Below, in pieces: positions 52,851 through 64,000 of a stretch of 64,000 bases of DNA (position 1 is its first letter; each line of letters begins with the position of its first letter). A model generated the notes under the pieces. The model was not told where the DNA came from, did not search any database, and saw only the letters and a list, made by a program, of their open reading frames with translations. A program made the position numbers and the translations under genes. This DNA is from Ascidia mentula. Its lineage: Eukaryota; Chordata; Ascidiacea; Phlebobranchia; Ascidiidae. The stretch is taken from contig OX387199.1 in the NCBI GenBank assembly GCA_947561715.1, positions 7,941,001 to 8,005,000 on the forward strand. Direction: 5' to 3'.

Positions 52851-53585
52851 ATTAATATGCGGCCAGCTGCCAATAACTTTGACATATCCTCGATATTCAG
52901 TTCACATGGGTCACATAGCTCTTTCGTATATTGTCTAAACATGTGTGCTTTTCGAAAACAAAGAATAGTCATAACCGCTGTTTTTTATTTTTAGGATCTG
53001 TCTCATGTAAAAGCTATAAACTTATTTTTACATATGCATGTGGACTTGGCGATACTATAAACTTGCCGCAACGTGTCTGGCAAGCGAATCTCCACTCTCT
53101 AGTGACGCGTCCAAACAAAACCGCCAGAACCAGTCTCGAGTGCCACACGAAAAAATTAATCAGCTGATCATTATGACGTCACAAAAACAATTAATTATAA
53201 TTTGCGTTTTTCAACAAACATTTGGATAATATGGGTGCATTTTTCAGTTTTCTGTTTATCTTTCTTGACAACCGAAAGATTAAAAATCGAATCGAATCTA
53301 AACACATTTCGCCTACTTTTAACTAACGAGATGTTTTAAACAAGATAAAAAGCCATTTTTTGCATTAAAATTTCAGGGACTTGTTTCACAACAAGCTACA
53401 TAAATGATTTCTGGTGATTTTATATGTATATATTTTTCTGTTATTAGGCGTGCTAAAATTACTCATGCATGTTATTAAGATTGGGGGATGCTTCAAGGCA
53501 AAACTAAACTAAACTCTTGACGATTGGCAAAGACAAACATATTATTTGCATCGTTCATTTATGATTCTGGAATAGTTCTAAAACG
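52851..53585. promoter_or_regulatory. divergent promoter region of SLC41 and DNTTIP1
   Basis: The 735 bp between the two start codons must hold the 5' UTRs and promoters of both genes if no upstream non-coding exons exist. No clear TATA or initiator stands out. The assignment is from gene layout. Confidence 0.5.
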
Positions 53586-56500
53586 ATGGTTGATGCCTTC
53601 GTGCCACATGGCCACTGCACAAAAACGTTTTATGAATCTCAACCTCACCATGCCGGTGAAATTATGAAACTAGCAAAGGAATCAACAGTAAGTAAACATT
53701 TTTTGACTTCTTCAAGATCTGTTTTTCACTTATAGACTCGGTTTTTACTGTTTCAGTAATGCTAAACAAGCATTGATTGATTTATATTTAAATACTGTGC
53801 CAGTTTTACTTAAAATCACTATTAAGGAATTAAAATACTAACAAAACATGCTTGTAATTTGCACAGCAACCCTTTAGTGTTTATCACTTGGAGCAACCTC
53901 ATCATGTTCGAATAAAGCATGGTCACTTGGGGGCTTCACCTGCAAGTAGAGCTAATGTTAATTCTTCAATGGACCTCTTGTTGCAAGTTTTACAGCCAGC
54001 CATCAACAGTGATCTTGTTGAAATGTTTCAGAAATACATTGAAGTAAGTGTAAAAATATGAAAAAATCTTAAAAATAATTTCAATGGCATCGATTTTTTT
54101 GCTCATTGTAACATTAGATTTTGTTTGCTTTACCAAATTAACATTATGAATGTAATCACTAGATAACATGGATGTACTTTTTACAGGTGTTTCGGGAAGC
54201 AGCAAAAAATGCAAAGTTAAACATGGACAGTGAACCATTCAAATCAGCTAGAGTTGTTGTTGATGTTGATAATATGGTATGATCATGTTCACTTGGTTTC
54301 CAAAGTATAATTTTCCATTGTCAACTCCTTTAAATTCTTTGATTGTCAAGGTATCCAGAGCTTGTCAACGTGCTCTTGACAGTGCGAAGTCTTTATTTGC
54401 CCCCAAGGAAAACAAAGAGAAAAAGCAGCCTCCTGGAATTGTGATACAAAAAACTGGGTCAAGCAAAGGTTATCTTCAAGCAGTATTTAATAGTGTTTAT
54501 TAAGATTTAAATAAGTTTTCTCCTTACAAAAAACAATTCTTCAGCCAATATTGGCCTAATTAGTCTGTGAGTAGTAACTTTAAACATAATTGTCAATAAA
54601 TAAATGTTACAATTTGACCTACATCACAGCTGCTGTAACAAACTGCTTACTTTTATGTTGTCAGGTTCAATTCTTGCATACCGACCACCTATACAGCATT
54701 TGCTTCCTGGACGTAAAAGGGCAGCCAGTCCTGATTTACCATGGGAAAGGGTATGTTTAGATTGTAGTTAGAAAATATACATGGACCTCAGCAAAGTAAC
54801 ATGTATTTCAAATGAAGTCTTTTCACACCCTTTTAGTTTTAAATTCCATATATTTGACAAATATCACAGTTTGATAGAAAAGTTGCTTTTTTACAGAGAC
54901 TTAAAGCTGATAGTAGAGACTTGCTTTCAAGGCGATCTCTCAGTCCTGTCCCAAAGGTAACCTCAATCTAGATACATAGAAAAAATACCTATGATCTCAG
55001 ACATGTGTTATTTCTAGAAGCGACCACGAACTCTGACACCAACTCTTGGGCAACGTAGTTACGGCAGCCCACACCGAAATCCCAAGGACGCCATTAGGAA
55101 AAAGATTGAAGAATCGGTACTTGCACCTATATCAATATCTGCCTGTAAAATTTATGTCTAAATGTTGTTTTTTTGTAGTGGGATCCTGCCCGTCTCACAA
55201 CTGAAACTGAATTTGTGATGGGAACAAAAGCCAATAGGTGAGTGGGCTGTGTGTTGTATGTCTGTTTTTCATAGTATTGGAAGGGTCCCACTACAAGGAA
55301 AAAACAATTAGACATTATTTCGCAGGCTAAACTGGGTTAAGCACCAGTTCACTAGTTTGACATTTGGTTACTTTTCTCAGCTGAGCTTCCAGTTTTGAGC
55401 CACTAAACACTAACTTAAATTTGTTAAAAACATCTGTGCTGATCATGGTTATCTCTTACCAGAGCACTTGGGCTTGGCGCGACAAGGGGAAGAATTTACA
55501 TGAAACATCCAGATCTGTTCAAAGTAGGTTTGAATTGACAAAATATATCTATGGTTATTTATGTTGACCTTCTGTTATTGCAAGTATACCAAGACCTTTG
55601 GTATTTTTCAGTATGCTGGAGACCACGAAGACAAGAAATGGATGGTAAAACACAACTGCATGGCTGCTACAGGTGGAAAAAATGTAAGACATGTAGCTTA
55701 AAACACAATTCAACTTCATAAATATTAGATTGTTTTTAACTTTCGGCCAATTGTTTCGTGGTAAAAAGTTGATAACCACAAACATAAACAGTATCAGTAC
55801 TTTGTACTTGGTGTGTAGCTTGTTTTAAAATTTGTGCCAAAATCAACTATGGAGGAGTTGTAAATGACATTATTTGCTGCAGACGTTCATCATGATAGCA
55901 GAGGACGTGCTTCACCTCTTCCAAACCGAGTACAAGTATGTTTAAAATCCCCGCTTTCTCGACTGTTTCCTTTTATACCATTCTTTGCAAATCGTTGCAG
56001 AGACAGTCCGGGGACTTTGTCCGAGGAACTGCAGTTTTTCAAACTTCCCGATTTCGTTCTGCGTAAGATGCAAACATCCATGATCAACGAGAAGAGGCTC
56101 AGACTGGGTGGAAAATTTGCAAAAGCCGGAAGTACGTCCCGCAATCTGCCGAAAAATTTGTTTGATTTTTCTTCCAAATTTTTTTGCAAAAAATGTTTAA
56201 TGAGCGGAGATAAGTTTGTATCAAGTGAACTGCAGAGAGTGCCGTTGTTTCGACGCAATATGGTTTCATTCGTTCTGATTGGCGACTGAGGATAATAATA
56301 CCAACCAAATTTAAGGCGAATACCACATTCATGTGATTTTGCCCTATATGTTTCGAGGAAAATACGAGAGGAATTATTAGTTAACGATATTATCACTAAA
56401 ATTACTTTGCCTACGACGAAAACGAGCAGCGGTTATTTGTTTTTGCCTCTAACTTTTCTATTAAAGTTTTCAAATTAAGATGTGATTTTTTAGGTCCCAG

Positions 56501-56987
56501 TTTGACCACGAAGAAGGACTCCCCGGGACCAGTAAGCGTCAAACCTATGTAAGTTAAATGCGATTACTTTTATACAAAGCGCGCATGCGAAAGACATTGA
56601 ACTGCAGGAGGCTGCTGCATATGCTGTGATATACAAGCCTCGTTTATAATAACCAAATGCATTCAAACCGTTTTTTGAACCTAATTAATATAGGCATACA
56701 ATATTTACGTTTACATATTCCTCATAAGATTAGAGACTGAAGTTCGTGACATAAAATCAAAGCATAGCGAAATGTGCAGATATCACTACGTGTAATTCAT
56801 CCTACCCTTCTCCCATTGCAGAAAACCTGCCCTTGGTCTCAGCCACTTGGCGTCGCCAGAGATCGCCCACAGGTTACGTGAGCGAACACCCGACGTCCCG
56901 AAAACCGATGATTCGGAAAGCGAAAGCGATGCAGATGACGTAGGCAAGCAGACGGACGATAGCAGTTCCTACGCTGAGACCGACTAG
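53586..56987 (+). CDS. DNTTIP1: DNTTIP1 (TdIF1), MiDAC deacetylase complex subunit
   Basis: DNTTIP1 dimerises and scaffolds HDAC1/2 in the mitotic deacetylase complex (MiDAC) and binds DNA and nucleosomes. Exons: 53586-53687, 53867-54043, 54187-54276, 54351-54468, 54665-54750, 54897-54956, 55018-55116, 55179-55237, 55463-55523, 55612-55683, 55883-55935, 56001-56131, 56494-56548, 56822-56987; all GT-AG and in phase, 442 aa. The N-terminal dimerisation and HDAC-binding region shows SMDLLLQVLQPAI (about 69-81). The conserved C-terminal DNA-binding (SKI/SNO/DAC-like) region has WDPARL (245), ATRGRIYMKHPDLFKYA (about 270-286) and MAATGGK. A basic linker (KKRPRTLTPT) resembles the known AT-hook/NLS region. 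Compared with the human protein (329 aa), this one has a longer linker and an extra Ser/Asp/Glu-rich tail of about 60 residues. Confidence 0.96.
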
Positions 56988-59138
56988 TCCAGCAGCTACT
57001 CCACAGTTGAACTGTTGCCATAGAAGGGCTCGAAAATTTCATTATGTCTGGCAGCAACGGTGGCAAAATATTAAACATTTCAGCGTGTTCAAAAGCCGGC
57101 TTATTGGAAACGGGTTTCAACAACAACAAAAATAACAACTTGGTTTTCATCACCTGGTGGCGCTGTAAGGCGTGGGCTTTCTTTACCTTTACGACTGGTG
57201 GTCGAAACGTTAGCTGCAATATAATCTTCCTGGAACTTTTTACCAGAAGAGTAGTAAATAGGAAACGATTATGTTTACATACTTGTATTTATCGGACATT
57301 TTGCTTTTGGAACCTAATCCTCGCTTTTTCCCTTGGCACACCGAGTCACTGATGCTCTACCGACTGAGCTACGGGAGCAAATGTAGTCTGCACTGGTAGA
57401 ACAGAGATGCAAGATATATAATTTTATAAATAATAACGTTTTAAAGTGGGGTCTGTTTTGTGTACTCTCTTGCCACTCCCTCCTTATTTCGGAATGTTCC
57501 AAAACCATTAACAGCCAAAGCACATACTTTTTATAACGTGTAGTTCACATCTCTGGCCTTGGCAGCAAATATTGTCACTTGGTAGACCTCCACGCTCTTT
57601 TGCGCATCAATGGAGTTTGTGCGGAGTGACAGAGTGAGTTCTACATGAACAAAAGTTCCAGCAATTCGAATAGAACCAAAAACCAAATATAACTACTGTT
57701 GTTGTGTTAGTATATTGTGATACTTTGGAGAAAGTAGCAAATGTAAAGAAAACTGTTTTTCGGAAACAGCGACTAAAAAATGGTGCAAACACCAATTTTC
57801 AATGTTACCGTGCCAGTGTTTGCTCTACCTTTTTCCATGTTGTCAAAATTGTTTCGAGAGCCCAACCACCAAACTTTCTGTCCAAATTATCAAAAGGTCA
57901 CCTAATCAGCATACCACATGAAGAACGAGATAGTAGCACGAACCGCACGTCCCTCCTGCCATTGCTTGCTTTAGAACTGAGGAAAATTTCTAAAAGCTTG
58001 TTTACCAACCTGCTGGTTGTGCTTGGTCAGTGATGCGTATCACGTGCTGTACTACACAGATTGTTATTATCCGACAACAGTTGCTCTTTGTAGAAAACAA
58101 TCCCTTGGGCCAAGTAAAACAACGTAACAATGAAAACTAAAATATTGTATGCATTCGAAAAGTCTACACAGCATTTAGTGCAATCCAATACCAACTAAAC
58201 TGTAAAATATGACCAATTATTGTATTGATCAGCAAAAGTTGCTTGCCATCTACAATGACATCGAGAGGGCATTTTATTGTAATTCAAGAGTTCTCTCTCG
58301 CTTTTGTTCGGTGAACAGTTTTAAGTGTTTTTGCAAGAGAAAGTAGATCAACGTTTCATAGGAAAGTATTGTATTTTGGGACCAACTGGGGCTGAGCGGA
58401 CGTTTGGAAAATCACACCGTGACGAGCTAGTTTGATGGAATGTGCTTTGACAACATCGCCATGACGTTGCAAATTACCACAGACTGAAACTGCTGTTATT
58501 CTTGTTACATTATGCGCACATGCACTTGCGAAAGCAAGCGCAGACGTCGCTTAACGTAATTTCTACCAAGTTACGTGTATCTCACTGATAAGGTCGGAAA
58601 TATATCGTAGTAATATTTTTGCATTTTTAAGTTTGCTGTGTTTTGGTCCCTTTTTGTTCAAGTAGCATACTTTTGATATTTCATATTAAGATTATACCCC
58701 AGATCATATAACAGTCACCATAATATTAAAACCTTTTATAAAAAAAACAAAAGCAATTAAGATTTTTAAACCCAACAAAATTCAAAAACTGATTAACATA
58801 AAAAAGTTGAGAATGTAGTTTTATTGAAAAAGCAAGATACACTTCATTGAAGGTAATGGAGTGGGAAGCAAATCCTGCACAAAATAAACGAATCCGATAA
58901 ACGAAAACACGTCTCATGTTTCTTATAGCTCTTTCAAAATCACTAATTTTAGCTGGGTGGTGTTTACCAAGCTTTTAGCATGGATAGTAAAGCGTATCTT
59001 GGGAAGCAGCTAGTGCACGCACTATTGCGCACAATTTCTGGAAAACACCCTACAAGGGCAAGAGCAATGAAGTAATGTGCTAAAATAAATGGAAAGCTTG
59101 CGGTTGCTTTTCGTGAGGGCAAACAATATCTTTTAACG
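56988..59138. other. intergenic stretch between convergent DNTTIP1 and aGPCR
   Basis: No exon is supported. Contents seen: the DNTTIP1 3' flank, a tRNA-derived fragment at 57333-57378, a CAA-rich stretch near 57117-57142, and a minus-strand polyadenylation candidate (TTTTATT on plus) near 58818. The 110-codon plus frame at 57704-58033 has no splice partner or family resemblance. Confidence 0.5.
57333..57378 (-). repeat. tRNA-derived fragment (A box), SINE head or tRNA relic
   Basis: On the minus strand the segment begins GCTCCCG, then TAGCTCAGTCGGTAGAGC, which is a perfect pol III A box and D-arm. The rest does not fold as a tRNA: no anticodon stem pairs, and no CGGGAGC closes the acceptor stem. 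A weak B-box-like GGTTCCAAAAG follows. This is therefore the head of a tRNA-derived SINE or a broken tRNA, not a working tRNA gene. Confidence 0.6.
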
Positions 59139-59373
59139 CAATGATTCCCAACCTTTTTGCGGTTGCGTGCGACTTGTAGGAAAAACAATTTCGACGCGCA
59201 CCACCTAGTTGAGTGTTAAAAAGTAACATAGGGGATGTAACAAACAGTTTGAGATCATTTACGATTTTTAAAATTCGAAATATATCCGAAAATTACGGAA
59301 AGGTGCTCGCGTTCTTCCTGGAATGCCGTTGCGTGCCACTAGTGGTACGCGTACTACAGGTTGGGAAACACTG
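59139..59373. mobile_element. hAT-type MITE, 235 bp, with TIRs and 8-bp duplication
   Basis: The left end CAATGATTCCCAACCT and right end AGGTTGGGAAACACTG are near-perfect inverted repeats of the hAT consensus (CAGTGNTTCCCAACC). They are flanked by ttttaacg (59131-59138) and ttctaacg (59374-59381), an 8-bp target-site duplication with one change, the size made by hAT transposases. It has no coding capacity, so it is non-autonomous. It sits just downstream of the aGPCR. Confidence 0.85.
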
Positions 59374-59663
59374 TTCTAACGCATATAGGCGAATGACACA
59401 CTTGTAATGCAAGCATAAGTACAGTACTTTACAAATGCGCTAAATGTGCATTGTTTGTTCGAAAAGTTCCCTTGTTTAATTGCGTAAGCGTGATCATGTT
59501 CATCTGTTACGTTTTTGGACTGAGGCCAATCTTTCAGATTCGCGATTTTGTCCTGGAATCTTCTTCCGTTCTCTGATTTGCTTCGACTCGCGAAGTTGCA
59601 GTTGGGTCAACTTGTTCGTGATGAATTCCACCACGTTGATCGTTTCTAAAACCGGCGCAAAAA

Positions 59664-62600
59664 TCAAGCGATTTGTTTAGAAGAACTGACGAAAATGACA
59701 TATCCAGCGCACACTTGCCTTTTAAAAGAAGGTAGTCTCACTGCTGATGTCGGCAACTTTTTCAAAACGTCGGCAACCTCAGCTCTCGTCTCTTTGTGTC
59801 GTATGACGAAAACGATAAACAAGAAAACTCCTGACAAAAACAACTTTTTATTTCATAATCAATTCCACTTTTTTGTCATTTCGAAACATAGCCATAGAGT
59901 TAATTAATGCAACGTCATCGCAAAAGTCGTAAACGCAAATATTTCTATCACGTAATCTAACGCAGCATATTTCAGTTAACACTGTTCATATTTTTGCTTC
60001 ATGGATATTTTGACACAAATATTACATCAATTTGATTGGTTTGGATTGCTTCTATTTTACAAATCATAGAGGTAAACATTCGAAGTGCAACAAAAATCTT
60101 GTAGTGTTAAACTAGATGCAAAAAATGAATGTTAACAGTATTTTACCTTGTAGGGAGATGGCTGTGGCGAAAATGTATGCCACGAATGAGGTGTCGTTGT
60201 CGATTCCAGTCAGATTGAAGCCAAAAACCCAGGCGACGCCAAGAGCAACAAACAGACCAATAGAAAAACTTAAGTTTTTCGCAGAAGTTTTGTTCTAAAT
60301 GCAAATAGTTGATATGATCAGTAAGTTTGCGAAGCATCTAGCACACTTTCCAAAAAGTTCATCTCACATTTCCCGCCACTTTGCTACAGAATGCGGTTTT
60401 GATGACAATCGCAATATAAGCCGTCACATTCAATGCCATGGCCAGTGCTGTCGGTATGACGACCCACAATTCAATGGCATCCGGTTTCAACCAACACCTG
60501 AAGACAGACAGAAACAGGTTTTGTGATTTTATCGACTGGGAAGGATTTGCAGAGGAAGATAACATGGGTAAAGTTGTGTAGTAAATAAAAATAAATAAAA
60601 TTTTTTTTTTTTTAAATGGACGACGGTTACGCAAAAAACAAAACCATCGGTTAGCCCTGAGCAGAACAGGCAGATTTCTTCAGTCTTTATGACAATTTAA
60701 CCCATATGTTTTTTAAACGATTAGAAAAATCTGCCATTAACTCATAACCTACTCGTTGTCCGAACGCTTGTAACGTTCCTTGTCAGAGAAATAGGATCCC
60801 GCAACGATAGACGTTGGACCAAACCAACCCACAATCATCCAGAGTACATACAACATTTTATTCTCCGAGTTGTTGCGTGTAAATATTGGCTAAACAGAGA
60901 ATGAGAAAATAAAATTACATGGTAGAGTCGATCGCTAATAAATGATAGTCGAGGTTTGACTAGTAACAAATTGCAACACAAAGTTACGTTTTTGGAAAAA
61001 TAGCGTTTTAAAAATTTTAGTTTTCGATGCTTAGCCACTGAAGTTCATTGGAAATTCACCTAACAAAACAGGGTTTCTATTGTGTAGCATGTTTGGCAGC
61101 AACAGCAAATACAAAAAGAATACATGTGCGTTATATGTCTTTTCAACTTAAACGTGGTAACCGAAGCGACTTGTAAAATGAAATCCTTTTTTTCCTTTTT
61201 GAGAAACTTTGTTACTCACAAAATAAACCGCCATAAAGAAGACTGCGCCTTCCACCAGCATCCAACCGAAACTAGCAAGCAGTGAGAAGTGTATGACAAC
61301 TCCGATTACCGTGCAGATGTACTGGAAAATCTCCACAGCATTAAAATGACTCACGATAAGAAATACGTTGAGCAACAAGAGAGCGAACGCGTAATTGATC
61401 AGCAAAACTGCTCCTCGAAGTTTTTTTCCAGCACGTACTCGCCTAAAAATTACATAGCTTCCTTTTTTTTATCGAAATAAGCTTATAAATAAAATAGATT
61501 TGTTTTTGGCCTATCTGTACATATATATAGTGATATTTATACATACAGATATTCAACTTAAAAAGCATGGAAGTTTCGTTTGACTTGAAATACTAAATAC
61601 AGCAGTAAACCATTTTATTCTGATAGTCCTTAAAATACGTAAGCGGGACCTAGATCAAAAATAAGTTTGAATGCACTCCATAAAATTCGTTTTTCAAAGC
61701 TAACGTGCAAAAGAAAAACTTATCACTCACGGCAAGAATGTAAAAACGACAATAGTGACAAGGAGTGCCGCAATTGAAATACCGCTGCCAACAATCGACA
61801 CATAATCCACTTCAGTAAGATAATTTGTCTTCCGTTCCTTTAATATCTGTTTAGAACAGATTTGTTTAAAAAAGGAATCAAACGGAAGGCCTCACCCACT
61901 TACAAATAGCGTGGCGAAATTTGTAAGATGTGTCGTCATACATTCGATTGATGAGTTTGTTAAACTTGTTGTCTCTAAACCGTTTAGGGACCATTCAAGT
62001 TTGGTGGAGTCCCAATAAACGCAAGCAGCAACGTGAGTATCGTTTTCACACTGAAATACCACAGTATTTCTGGTTGCGATATTTATGAGATAGTAAGCAT
62101 GTAAAAAATAACTTTCGATCTTTTGCATAAAAGATAGCTTAAGTATCTATTTTTATTATTAAAATGAATAAGAACGTATTAACGACTGTTTTAGTATTTC
62201 AAAAAGTGAGTATGGAGATTAATTCTTTTGACATTTTGTTTCTTGCTTCTTGTCGCAGTCAACTTACCGATTTGATGGCAAAACGCAGAGTTGCTTCCAC
62301 AATACTACGGGGATCAGTTTGTCGCGTCACATTATCGAACACCGTTGCCGACAAAATAAAGTCCGAGACAATTTCACTGTTGCTCCCTTGAAACTTGTCG
62401 CTGTTGTATGCAGCGAAAGATATCCGCGGTGCTAGAGAGTGTGAAGATTTGGGACATTTCAATCGCTGGTAACAGTTGAAAATGTATACCTTTGTTTGGC
62501 GGTATTGCGTCACGCGTAACTGATATGTACGACGGGACGGAATTGTTCGGCTTTGCACGAGTTGTTGCCGTCGAATTTAGGTTTTCCAATGAGAAAGTAA

Positions 62601-64000
62601 AATAGAGGTTAACTGCATTGAAAACAAATTAATAAAACTCCTAGCTCGAATTAACCTCGATGAAAGCGAAACAAATTACCTGCGTTTGAGGTGGAAATGA
62701 CAGCAACGGCAATGTCATCACCGTTAAACGTATATAGTCCTGCTGATAGGTTAACTTTGGCTCCCAAACTATCTACGACGTTAAAAATGCTAAAAGTAAA
62801 GTAATTCGTATGAAATAAGCCCGTTCATCATAGCGATTTGTTTATCATCACCTCTCTGTCTCAATTTCGTCAAGTTGAGTGGTTTCATTCAGTACCATAT
62901 CAACCTCGTTGACAAGTTCGTCCGTTTCCTAAAACAGATTATAGGAAATAAATGGAAGGTTACATTTTTAATCGAATTTTACTGTCATGGAGAGAGTGCT
63001 GCTGTTATCGATGATGTCCTGGATGTTTTGGAGTGCGACCAACGTCATTGAGGCCCCTAAAATCAGTGATCACTGTCAAAACGCCTTTTACTGCTGCCTG
63101 CTTTGGACTATCTTATTGCCGAAAGTATTATTTCATATGTTGCAAAAAATTGAAACCACAGAAATATTCAAATTAGGACTGACAGCATATTTGTAAAAAA
63201 CTGATATAGCAAGGCCCATATTGCTATTAACACTGTCATGTTAAAGACGTTTCGACAAAAACTTTTGTCATCATCAGTTTGACTGATATAGCAATATTTA
63301 ACAAAATTTATGTTTAAATAATTTTACCACAAGCAACAAAAGTCTTACCGTTAATTGATTTGCACAGCCATACAAATGACTCATGATCGCTGGGCTTTAT
63401 GGAAATGTATACAACCATGGCGTTTGTGAAGTAGGCAATCACGTCGCAGTCTTGTCTGCACACTCCTAAATCACTTCCTTCCACATGGGTTAAAATGTTA
63501 TTGTTTAAAGTCCAATTAGAGTACGTTAAAGTGCTTTCTTGAACATGCAAGCCGGTAAAAAACTGGATATATCCAGTGTTGTTGTTTCCTATTGGTTGTG
63601 AGGACGATACTGCGTAAGTTTGTACAAGTTGGGAGACCTCGTTCAGAACGGTTTCATCAAGGGTGCCCAGGGCGCTATTGCACAAGCTGCATGGGGTTTC
63701 TTGCAAATGCGGACAATATAAAGCATCTTCTTCAACTTCTAAAAATACACGTTTTTAACTAAATGCGTGTAAAATTTAACTCCAAGTTACCATAGCCACA
63801 TTCACAGATTGCCATAGGGGAACACCTGGGGTAACTTGAAACTATTGTAACAGAAGCAGTGTTTTCGCGACAGTCAAGATTGTTTATCCATTCAACACGT
63901 AGTGCGCAATATCCGTTGCACTCTGTCCTCCTGCAGATGCCATCAACCGCTAATGTATTGTTGCTCACGGTCCACGACGAACACTTTAACTCGTTAATAC
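59664..64000 (-). CDS. adhesion G protein-coupled receptor (partial, 5' end outside)
   Basis: This is a surface receptor whose GAIN domain self-cleaves at the GPS and exposes a tethered agonist. Exons in coding order: 64000(runs off)-63791, 63738-63349, 63056-62983, 62928-62852, 62789-62680, 62612-62490, 62431-62268, 62050-61904, 61846-61731, 61442-61220, 60889-60753, 60497-60368, 60294-60147, 59830-59664; all GT-AG and in phase, about 738 aa visible. The GPS is clear: CVYWD, then CMTTHLTNFATLF with the HL/T cleavage site. Seven membrane segments follow, with family-B2 marks FGWMLVEG (TM3), CWL (loop 2), LGVAWVFGF (TM6) and LQGVFLFIVFVIRHKETR (TM7). The extracellular part is Cys-rich and heavily N-glycosylatable. 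The last exon may instead splice at AGGCAA|GTGTGC, changing the tail. The subfamily cannot be told without the N-terminus. Confidence 0.95.
63201..63294. repeat. repeat fragment in aGPCR intron
   Basis: The string ctgatatagcaa occurs at 63201-63212 and again at 63283-63294. Between them lies GACGTTTCGACAAAAACTTTTGTC followed by atcatcag, which is partly self-complementary. ACGTTTCG with a downstream CATCATCAG is a pattern I associate with repeat tails in animal genomes; the family is not identified. Confidence 0.45.

Noticed and set aside
55890..56396. 168-codon minus-strand frame
   Set aside because: It is antisense to DNTTIP1 exons whose coding sense is certain; it is a shadow frame.
1..64000. 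CRISPR arrays, operons, rRNA genes, working tRNA genes
   Set aside because: Looked for and not seen; the spliced genes show this is animal nuclear DNA.

Overview
This is animal genomic DNA: spliced genes with GT-AG introns mostly of about 70 to 900 bp, no operons, and scattered repeat debris. The recognisable genes are FAM53, EVC, SLC41, DNTTIP1 and an adhesion GPCR, all metazoan families. EVC and FAM53 and the compact gene structure point to a deuterostome. A tunicate-like chordate is my best guess, but the sequence alone does not prove it. Exon models were built by hand from splice sites with codon phase checked across every junction; none was tested by alignment or RNA data.

Layout. 1-16156 holds no gene I can support, only one weak minus-strand ORF near 6.4-6.7 kb. 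16157-25931 (-) is a five-exon FAM53 (simplet-like) gene with large introns; one intron carries a long near-perfect inverted repeat. 27144-28067 (-) is the 3' part of an unrecognised gene ending in a Cys-rich, zinc-binding-like tail. 32117-43368 (+) is a 20-exon gene for an Ellis-van Creveld (EVC)-type ciliary coiled-coil membrane protein, with two possible extra 5' exons at 31.3-31.7 kb. 45610-45984 (-) and 46305-47378 (+) are two single-exon ORFs facing away from each other; the second (357 aa) is certainly long enough to be real but has no family I recognise. 49643-52850 (-) is an eight-exon SLC41 magnesium transporter. It is divergent from 53586-56987 (+), a fourteen-exon DNTTIP1 gene. 59664 to the window end (-) is an adhesion GPCR with GPS motif and seven membrane segments, its 5' end outside the window.

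The genes do not form a pathway: EVC belongs to Hedgehog signalling at the ciliary base, DNTTIP1 to the MiDAC histone deacetylase complex, SLC41 to Mg2+ transport, FAM53 to nuclear and Wnt-related regulation, and the aGPCR to adhesion sensing. Repeats include a 235-bp hAT-type MITE with target-site duplication, two related hAT-like ends near EVC, a tRNA-derived A-box fragment and the fold-back element.
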